Part shown: positions 7,838-16,829 of the stretch, piece by piece
Layout of the letters: the number at the start of each line of letters is the position of its first letter
How positions within the stretch are numbered: the first letter of the stretch is position 1
Origin: DASYUM01 sp036001225
Lineage (GTDB): Bacteria > Methylomirabilota > Methylomirabilia > Rokubacteriales > DASRDR01
NCBI GenBank assembly: GCA_036001225.1
Contig: DASYUM010000144.1
Span: 1-19,416, forward strand
Length of the DNA stretch: 19,416 bases
Direction of reading: 5' to 3'
Program-made: the position numbers and the translations under genes
Notes under the pieces: model-generated
The model's input: only the letters and a program-made list of their open reading frames with translations
Told to the model about the DNA's origin: nothing
Databases searched by the model: none

Positions 7838-8461
7838 TCAGCGATCACGAAGCAGCACATCGGTGCGCAGGGCGAAGGTCAGCGGCTGTCCGTCCACCGT
7901 CCGCTGCGCCGTCAGGCCGATCCGCACCAGCCGGATCTGGTCCCAGCTGGCGGCGGCCGTGCCGTCGGCCTTGAAGTAGCTGAACGTCAGGGCGGTGACG
8001 TCGCGCGCCAGCTCGTCGCCGCCCGAGGCGCAGTCGTCGCCCGTCGTCTTGCGTCGAACGACCCCGCTCCCGTCCCGGTAGAAGCAGACGCTCTCGCTCT
8101 CGGTCGTCCCGGTACTGATGGTGCCGTTGCCGTTGCGGTCGGCCTGGACCCAGAGGCTGCTCGCCGAGAAGGCCTGGATCGGGTAGATGCCGGGCTTCGT
8201 CGGGTGAAAGGCACTCGGGCAGGCGCCGGAGTACCGGCAGGGGTCATAGCCCGCCTGGCGGATCTCTCGCACCATCTGCTCGAGCGCCACCCGCGTGGTC
8301 TGCTGGAGCTCGGCGGCCTCGGCGCCCTGGAAGTAGGCGGTCTGGGTGTAGTGCCAGACCAGGGTGATCCCGCTGACGATCAGGGTGAACATCGCCATGG
8401 TGATCACGAGCTCGAGGAGCGTCACGCCCCGCTCACCCGGTCGGCCGCTGAGGGTCCCCAT
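7838..8461 (-). CDS. PilW-like minor pilin (prepilin)
   Basis: The 207-residue protein has a class III prepilin signal: RG|VTLLELVITMAMFTLI, with predicted cleavage after Gly12 and the conserved Glu at +5 (Glu17). A helix containing LQQTTRVALEQMVREIRQAG follows, as is usual in PilW proteins. The C-terminal domain ends with a strand-rich stretch (QIRLVRIGLTAQ, FALRTDVLLRD) typical of PilW. PilD would cleave the leader, and the protein would join the priming or tip complex of the pilus. A GTG directly before the ATG would add one residue. It sits between the PilV-like and PilX-like genes, the classical order of the minor pilin operon. Confidence 0.85.
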   Translation of the reverse strand: MGTLSGRPGERGVTLLELVITMAMFTLIVSGITLVWHYTQTAYFQGAEAAELQQTTRVALEQMVREIRQAGYDPCRYSGACPSAFHPTKPGIYPIQAFSASSLWVQADRNGNGTISTGTTESESVCFYRDGSGVVRRKTTGDDCASGGDELARDVTALTFSYFKADGTAAASWDQIRLVRIGLTAQRTVDGQPLTFALRTDVLLRDR

Positions 8462-8475
8462 CACCAGGAGTCGTC

Positions 8476-8880
8476 CTATGGCGCGAGCAGCGTGACGAGG
8501 GACACCGGCACCTGGGTGCCCTGGACCGAGAACCGCGTGGTCACGGTGAGGCGCTTCATGACGACGGCGCCGTCGGCCACCAGGTCCTCGACCTGGATGC
8601 TGCGGGTGTAGCCGGCGTAGCCGGCCGGGGCCGCGGCGTACGCGTCCTGGAGGCCGGCCTCGGTGACGGCGGCGAAGCCGCTCATCTTCGCGCCTTCGAT
8701 GACCTCCTGGGCGAGGGTCGCCGCGGTGGTGAGCTGCCGGCCCTGGTGCACGGCGAGGTAGGCCGCGGGGTAGGCCGCGGCCAGCGCGAGGAGCGCCACC
8801 GCCAGGAGGGCCATCGCGATGATGACCTCCATCAGGGTGAGCCCCGCCGCATCGCGAAGCGAATGCATCGCCGGCGTCAC
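8476..8880 (-). CDS. PilV-like minor pilin (prepilin)
   Basis: The 134-residue protein carries a prepilin signal AG|LTLMEVIIAMALLAVALLAL with Glu at +5 of the mature protein, then the helix and short globular domain expected of PilV. The Val/Ala-rich helix and the segment TTAATLAQEVIEGAK match the family pattern. The GTG start at 8880 overlaps the FimT-like stop codon (GTGA), suggesting coupled translation. An ATG at 8868 would shorten the leader by four residues and is equally acceptable. A gap of about 14 bases leads to the PilW-like gene. Confidence 0.83.
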   Translation of the reverse strand: MTPAMHSLRDAAGLTLMEVIIAMALLAVALLALAAAYPAAYLAVHQGRQLTTAATLAQEVIEGAKMSGFAAVTEAGLQDAYAAAPAGYAGYTRSIQVEDLVADGAVVMKRLTVTTRFSVQGTQVPVSLVTLLAP

Positions 8881-9323
8881 GGAGTCGTCGCCTGGATCCG
8901 ACCGGCGCGCGTCACGGTGATCGTTCGCTGGCTGGCGCCGGACCGTACCACCAGCGTCCCCCCGGTCGAGGTCCCGGTGGCCGTGAAGGACACCGGCGTC
9001 TCGGGGGCCGTCACGATGCCCTCGTCACCCAGCACGGTCGGTCCCTCCGCGGGCGCCCCTCCGGCGCAGTTCGCCGCGCAGGCGATGGTGATGTGGTTGC
9101 CACCGGGAAACGTGATCTGGTACGTGGCCGACTGCATGACGGCGTAGGTCCGGGCCTGGTGGAGAGCGGCGGTCACCTGCTCGGCCCCGCCCCGGGCCTG
9201 CGCCACGTCGCGGAGGTTGCCCGCACTGATCATGGCCACGGTGAGGACGCTCATGATGCCGAGGACGACGGCCAGCTCGATCGCCGTCACCCCGGCCTGG
9301 GAGCGGACCCGCACGTTCTGCAT
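8877..9323 (-). CDS. FimT/GspH-like pseudopilin (prepilin)
   Basis: The 148-residue protein has the signal QAG|VTAIELAVVLGIMSVLTVA with Glu at +5, followed by a helix with a Gln/Ala-rich segment (AEQVTAALHQARTYAVMQ) and a short beta domain ending in TRAGRI, a pattern of FimT/FimU/GspH proteins, some of which bind DNA during natural transformation. A Cys pair (ACAANC) lies in the beta domain. I chose ATG 9323 because GGGAGG lies 6 bases upstream; the frame's earlier start would overlap the previous gene. It is the first gene of the pilin block, 13 bases after the stop of the membrane sensor gene, so the pilus genes have no promoter gap of their own. Confidence 0.85.
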   Translation of the reverse strand: MQNVRVRSQAGVTAIELAVVLGIMSVLTVAMISAGNLRDVAQARGGAEQVTAALHQARTYAVMQSATYQITFPGGNHITIACAANCAGGAPAEGPTVLGDEGIVTAPETPVSFTATGTSTGGTLVVRSGASQRTITVTRAGRIQATTP

Positions 9324-9336
9324 GGTCGCCCTCCCG

Positions 9337-10875
9337 TCAGCGCAGCGCCGGCGCATCGAGCAGCTGGCGCGCGTTTCTGTCCAGCGTCTCTGCCGTCCCA
9401 GCCCGCGACGCGCCCCCGTCGTCCCCGACCAATGCCCCGGCCGCGGCGGTCATCTCGGCGGCGGTGCGCTGGCCGACCAGGGTGGCGAAGGTGAGGTCGG
9501 CTTCGGTGAAGGCAGCCGGGTCGCGGACCCAGGCGGCCACCAGGCCCCCGATGAGCGTGGCCCCGTCGCACAGCGGGACGAAGATGACCGACCGCGCCGG
9601 AAACCGCGCGAGGAATCGGCGATCCACCCGCTGATCCGCTTCGACGTCGGCCGAAACCACCGCCATCCGGGTCTCCCAGCCCTCGAGGACCATGCGGTGG
9701 CCCCGGGCGGGAATGGGAACCCTCAGGAGTGCGTCCAGCTGATCCTTCGGCACGTGATAGCCGGCCACGGCGTGGAGCGCCTCGCCGTTCGCATCCGCCA
9801 GGTAGGCACCGACCTGGTCGGCGCCGAGCGCCCGGCCGAGCTGCCGGGCCGCGCGGCGAAGGACTTCCGTGAGCGCCGGGGTGAGCATGGTCGCCGCGCC
9901 CGGGGCTACCCGGCTCGACATCGCCAGGTCCAGGGTGGGCGGCAGGCCCGCGGCCAGCTCCATCATCTCCAGCCGGGTGATGCGCCGCATCCGCTCGACG
10001 ATGGCGCGGATCCGCTCGGCGGACTCCCGCATCTTTACCAGTCGGGTCGCGGCCCGGGCGTTCGCTTGCAGCGCGGGGGCCATCAGCTCGAGGTGGCCCG
10101 TGATCACCGCCAGCGGATTGTTGATCTCGTGGGCGGTCGCGTTGGCGAGCGCGGCCACGGCCTCCAGCTCGCTCGCCTCGCGGCGTGAGGCTTCCGCTTG
10201 CCGGCGCTCGGTGATGTCGCGAGCCACCCCCACGATCTCGACCGGCCGCCCCTCGGGGTCGCGCCGCACGGTAAGGGTGTTCTCCGTCCACACCGTCGTC
10301 CCGTCGCGGCGCACGACCTCTACCTTCAGCGTGAGAGGCGTGTCGGGGGCGACGTCGGAGGCGAGCGTCCGCGCGAGTGCCTGACGGGCGCGCTCGACCG
10401 AGGCCGGTGTGAGCCATTGCTCGATCGGCTGGCCGAGGGCCTCCTCCACGGTGTAGCCGCGCAACCGGCGCACCGAGGAGCTCACGTAGGTCGGGCGCAG
10501 ATCCATGTCGAACGTGAAGACGACGTCGGAGAGGTTCTCGGCCAGGAGCCGGTACCGCCGCTCACTCTCCTCGAGGCGCCGGGTCAACGCGAGGGTCTCC
10601 TCGTGGCGTTGACCCGCCAGGCGCGCCATCCGTTCGGCCCACCCGGCGGTGATCCAGACCACCGCCGGGCCCACCCCCGAGACGAGGGTCAACTCCAACA
10701 GGTCTTGCCAGTGGAGGCCGTCCCGGGCGGCTTCGGCCGCTTCCCAGGCCACGAAGGCGAGGCCGCAGGCGAGGAAGGCGTAGCGCGCTCTCTTGAGCAG
10801 GCGCGCCACCTGCTGGAGCAACTCCGGCGCGTCGGGCTGGCCGGCCATCGGACGATCCGTCGATCTCCAGGACAT
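9337..10875 (-). CDS. Membrane PAS - DHp - GAF protein lacking a kinase ATPase domain
   Basis: The 512-residue protein has two hydrophobic segments (about residues 32-50 and 62-80), a coiled linker, a PAS/PAC domain (106-224, ending VGVARDITERRQAE), a DHp domain with His249 in TAHEINNPLAVITGHLELM, and a C-terminal GAF domain (about 335-478). After the DHp helices, where the ATPase should begin, the chain goes straight into GAF; no N-box, DTGxG, FEPFF or GLGL motif is present anywhere. It therefore cannot make its own phospho-His by the normal route. It may be a phosphotransferase like Spo0B, a partner phosphorylated by the neighbouring kinases, or a receiver phosphatase. The GAF is paralogous to that of the GAF-receiver protein at 1860-2927. 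Start ATG 10875 lies one base after the previous stop; ATG 10848 is an alternative. Confidence 0.88.
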   Translation of the reverse strand: MSWRSTDRPMAGQPDAPELLQQVARLLKRARYAFLACGLAFVAWEAAEAARDGLHWQDLLELTLVSGVGPAVVWITAGWAERMARLAGQRHEETLALTRRLEESERRYRLLAENLSDVVFTFDMDLRPTYVSSSVRRLRGYTVEEALGQPIEQWLTPASVERARQALARTLASDVAPDTPLTLKVEVVRRDGTTVWTENTLTVRRDPEGRPVEIVGVARDITERRQAEASRREASELEAVAALANATAHEINNPLAVITGHLELMAPALQANARAATRLVKMRESAERIRAIVERMRRITRLEMMELAAGLPPTLDLAMSSRVAPGAATMLTPALTEVLRRAARQLGRALGADQVGAYLADANGEALHAVAGYHVPKDQLDALLRVPIPARGHRMVLEGWETRMAVVSADVEADQRVDRRFLARFPARSVIFVPLCDGATLIGGLVAAWVRDPAAFTEADLTFATLVGQRTAAEMTAAAGALVGDDGGASRAGTAETLDRNARQLLDAPALR

Positions 10876-10876
10876 G

Positions 10877-14500
<3,624 letters not shown>

Positions 14501-14517
14501 CGGGGCGGTTGCTCCCG

Positions 14518-14856
14518 CTAGGCCGCCGAGATCGGCACCCGGCCGGGGGACGACGCGAAGAGGCGGTCGGTCGGTCGCCCGGGCGTCCGGCCGGCATCGG
14601 GTCGCGGCCCCTCCAGGTGCTCGCTGATCAGATCGCAGAGCTGCCGCGCGCTGGTCAGGATGTCGCTCAGGAACTCGAGCTGCTGGGCGGACAGCGGCCC
14701 CGTCTTGCCGTTGTGCATCAGCTGAGCGAAGCCGATGATCCCGTTGAGCGGCGTCTTGAGATCGTGGGCGAGCCGCCGGGCGCGCTCCTCGCGGCTGTGG
14801 GCGATCGCGTCCATGAGCGCGGTCTCGATGTCCGGAGTCGCAGCGCGATCACTCAT
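14518..14856 (-). CDS. Free-standing histidine phosphotransfer (DHp/HisKA) domain protein
   Basis: This 112-residue protein is a single HisKA-type dimerisation and phosphoacceptor domain. The H-box is RRLAHDLKTPLNGIIGFAQL with His31, followed by a second helix QLEFLSDILTSARQLCDLISEHL (residues 60-81) and a Pro/Arg-rich tail. No ATPase domain follows; the next gene starts 17 bases after the stop, and its protein opens with a receiver. A good ribosome-binding site (GGGAG, 8 bases upstream) and an 8-base overlap with the receiver gene upstream support it as a real gene rather than a fragment. By analogy with Spo0B and other DHp-type phosphotransferases it may carry phosphate between receivers or be phosphorylated in trans; this is inference. 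A degraded kinase remnant is the alternative. Confidence 0.82.
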   Translation of the reverse strand: MSDRAATPDIETALMDAIAHSREERARRLAHDLKTPLNGIIGFAQLMHNGKTGPLSAQQLEFLSDILTSARQLCDLISEHLEGPRPDAGRTPGRPTDRLFASSPGRVPISAA

Positions 14857-15289
14857 CGTCGGGACTCCCGGGGGCGGCCGTGGAATACGCCGGGCGGCCG
14901 CGGCCAGTGAGGGTCTGGATCACGATCGCCTCGAGCCGGCGCAGATCGAGGGGCTTGGGGGCGAAGTGAACGATGCCGGCCCGGCGGGCCCTCACTTCGC
15001 TTTCAGCCAGGCCGTCGCCGGTGGTCACGACCACCGGCAGCCGCGGGTCGGCGCGCCGCAGCCGCGTCACCAGCTCCGGCCCCGCCATGTCGTCGAGCCG
15101 GGTGTCGATCACGGCCAAGGTCAGGGGATACGTCGCCGCCAGCCACAGGGCTTCGTCGCCGCGGGTCGTCGGGTAGGCCCAGAACCCGAGGCGTCCCAGC
15201 CGGGCGGCGACCCGTCGCGCGGCCCGCTCGTCGCCGTCCGCGATCAGGGCCCACAGCCCCCCGGTCCCGCCTGTCATCTGTCGGAGCAT
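14849..15289 (-). CDS. Single-domain response regulator, first gene after the sigma-54 promoter
   Basis: The 146-residue protein is one receiver domain with a divergent acidic pocket (ADGDE, residues 17-21), phospho-Asp62 in LAVIDTRLDDMAG, Thr89/Thr90 and Lys112 in FAPKPLDL, then a short tail. There is no output domain. It is the first gene after the 193-base gap and overlaps the free DHp gene by 8 bases, so a receiver and a DHp domain are made as an adjacent pair. The predicted sigma-54 start site is only about 2 bases before the ATG at 15289, so translation would be leaderless there. The ATG at 15277 (146 minus 4 residues) would leave a leader of about 14 bases, without a clear ribosome-binding site. 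Confidence 0.86.
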   Translation of the reverse strand: MLRQMTGGTGGLWALIADGDERAARRVAARLGRLGFWAYPTTRGDEALWLAATYPLTLAVIDTRLDDMAGPELVTRLRRADPRLPVVVTTGDGLAESEVRARRAGIVHFAPKPLDLRRLEAIVIQTLTGRGRPAYSTAAPGSPDDE

Positions 15290-15301
15290 ACCCGGCTGTT
15301 A

Positions 15302-15317
15302 AGCAGGGACCGTGCCA
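15302..15317 (-). promoter_or_regulatory. Sigma-54 (-24/-12) promoter
   Basis: The minus strand reads TGGCACGGTCCCTGCT. This matches the sigma-54 consensus TGGCACG-N4-TTGCW at every position but one, with GG and GC exactly 10 bases apart. The predicted start site is near 15291. It faces the receiver-DHp-kinase-pilus run and lies just downstream of a gene for a sigma-54 activator with an intact GAFTGA loop, which makes a chance match less likely. Confidence 0.72.
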
Positions 15318-15402
15318 CGGGGGAATGGTCGATGTGGCGCTGGGTTAGGCCCGGGCCCGGCCCGCCGCCTGCCGGGACTGATCAGGAAGCGGCCGGCGGC
15401 TA

Positions 15403-15416
15403 TGCCAGAAGTGGCA
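15403..15416. promoter_or_regulatory. Inverted repeat TGCCA-N4-TGGCA, candidate activator binding site
   Basis: A perfect 5-base dyad with a 4-base spacer is centred about 118 bases upstream of the predicted sigma-54 start site, the usual distance for an NtrC-type enhancer. The nearby NtrC-family protein has a Fis-type helix-turn-helix that binds such dyads as a dimer. I see only one clear copy, while such activators usually use two. Confidence 0.5.
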
Positions 15417-15418
15417 GG

Positions 15419-15463
15419 GCCGGCGCCCGAGCGCGTCGCGGGGCTGGGGCCCGCCGCGCCGGC
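15419..15463 (-). terminator. GC-rich inverted repeat after the NtrC-family gene
   Basis: GCCGGCGC at 15419-15426 pairs with GCGCCGGC at 15456-15463 around a GC-rich 29-base loop, 19 bases after the NtrC-family stop codon. It could end or weaken the upstream transcript before the sigma-54 promoter. No T-tract follows, and such repeats arise easily at this base composition. Confidence 0.25.
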
Positions 15464-15482
15464 GCTCAGATAAATCATCGGC

Positions 15483-16829
15483 TCAGCGGATTCCATACTC
15501 CTTCATCCGCCGGTAGAGCGTGCGCTGCGAGATCCCCAGGGAGCGGGCGGCGTGGTCGCGGTTGGCGTGCAGGCGGAGGGCGCGGAGGATCAGCTCCCGC
15601 TCGAGCTCGGCCAGGGCCACCAGGGGCTGGGGCGCCGTCACGACCGCGGGCGCCGGCGACAGCGCGGGAAGGTCCGCCAGGCCGATGGCCCTGGTGGCGC
15701 CGAGCGCGTAGGCGCGCTCGAGGAGATTTTCCAGCTCGCGGACGTTTCCCGGAAACTGGTAGGCCTGCAGCGCCGCCAGCGCTTGCGGGGTGACCTCGCG
15801 CACGTCCTGGCCGAAGCGCTCGTTGAACTCGCGAAGGAAATGGGTGAGCAACACCGGGATGTCCTCCCGGCGGTCGCGGAGCGGCGGAATCTCGACGCGG
15901 ACGACGTTGAGCCGGTAGAAGAGGTCCTGGCGGAAGCGACCCTCGCTGACCGCCTGCTCCAGGGGGCGGTTGGTGGCGGCGATGATCCGGAAGTCCACCG
16001 CGTGGCTCCGCGTCGAGCCGACCGGCCGCACCTCCTTCTCCTGGAGCACGCGCAGCAGCTTGACCTGGAGAACCGGCGGCAGCTCGCCGACCTCGTCGAG
16101 GAAGAGCGTGCCGCCGTGGGCCGAGCGGAAGAGGCCCAGGGTATCGGCCACGGCGCCGGTGAAGGCCCCCCGCACGTGGCCGAAGAACTCCGATTCCATG
16201 AGGTCGGCGGGGATGGCCCCGCAGTTGACCGGGATGAACGGCGCCTGACTGCGAGGGGAGAGCCGGTGGATGGCGGCGGCCACCAGCTCCTTGCCGGTCC
16301 CCGTCTCCCCCTCGACCAGCACCGCGGCGTCGGTCGGGGCGACCCGGGCGATGGTCTCCTTCAGCTGGACCATCGGCCGCGACACCCCGATCAGCTCGCG
16401 GGCGGCGAGGCGCACGCCCAGTCGGTTGCGCAGAGTGCTCACCTCGCTCCGCAGGAAGCGCCGTTCGATCACCCGGCCCATCCGGTGGCGCAGCTCGTCC
16501 AGGTTCAGCGGCTTCTGCAGGTAGTCGTAGGCGCCTTCCTTCAGCGCCTCGACGGCGGTGCTGACCTCGGGGTGGGCCGTGGTCATCACCACCTCGATCG
16601 CGGGGTCGTGGCGCTTGATCTCGCGGAGGAGCTGGATGCCGTCCATGCCCGGCATCCGGATGTCCACGACCGCCGCCGCGAAGACCTGGCCGCGCAGACG
16701 CTCGAGCGCGTCGGTCCCGCTCTGGGCCTTGACGACGTCGTAGCCGGCCAGGCTCAGCGTCTTCTCCAGGAGCTTCAGCGTGAGCGGGTCGTCGTCCACG
16801 ACGAGGACGCGAGGCGGCTCCATGGTCAT
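15483..16829 (-). CDS. NtrC-family sigma-54-dependent response regulator
   Basis: The 448-residue protein has the standard three-part structure. The receiver (residues 7-120) has VVDDD, phospho-Asp56, Thr83 and Lys106. The AAA+ sigma-54 interaction domain (about 146-375) has Walker A GETGTGKE at 173-180, the sigma-54 contact loop GAFTGA at 221-226, Walker B TLFLDE near 241-246, and the arginine-rich FRQDLFYRLNVV segment. The Fis-type helix-turn-helix lies at about 408-446 (RDHAARSLGISQRTLYRRM). All key residues are present, so it should activate sigma-54 RNA polymerase when phosphorylated. The start overlaps the stop of the hybrid kinase (ATGA), which marks that kinase as the likely cognate partner. 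It is the only DNA-binding protein in the window, and a sigma-54 promoter and inverted repeat follow within 190 bases. Confidence 0.96.
   Translation of the reverse strand: MTMEPPRVLVVDDDPLTLKLLEKTLSLAGYDVVKAQSGTDALERLRGQVFAAAVVDIRMPGMDGIQLLREIKRHDPAIEVVMTTAHPEVSTAVEALKEGAYDYLQKPLNLDELRHRMGRVIERRFLRSEVSTLRNRLGVRLAARELIGVSRPMVQLKETIARVAPTDAAVLVEGETGTGKELVAAAIHRLSPRSQAPFIPVNCGAIPADLMESEFFGHVRGAFTGAVADTLGLFRSAHGGTLFLDEVGELPPVLQVKLLRVLQEKEVRPVGSTRSHAVDFRIIAATNRPLEQAVSEGRFRQDLFYRLNVVRVEIPPLRDRREDIPVLLTHFLREFNERFGQDVREVTPQALAALQAYQFPGNVRELENLLERAYALGATRAIGLADLPALSPAPAVVTAPQPLVALAELERELILRALRLHANRDHAARSLGISQRTLYRRMKEYGIR

Noticed and set aside
4568..9323. Reading the pilin/ATPase block as a type II secretion system
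   Set aside because: The order FimT-PilV-PilW-PilX is that of type IV minor pilins, and no GspC, D, F, G, L or M genes are present; the ATPase alone would not decide.
15314..15338. Second inverted repeat GCCAC-N15-GTGGC near the promoter as another activator site
   Set aside because: The spacer is long, the sequence differs from the 15403-15416 dyad, and one arm is simply part of the -24 element.
15299..15496. Small minus-strand open frame (65 codons) in the gap after the NtrC-family gene
   Set aside because: It overlaps the end of that gene, has no ribosome-binding site or recognisable sequence, and would cover the sigma-54 promoter and the dyad.
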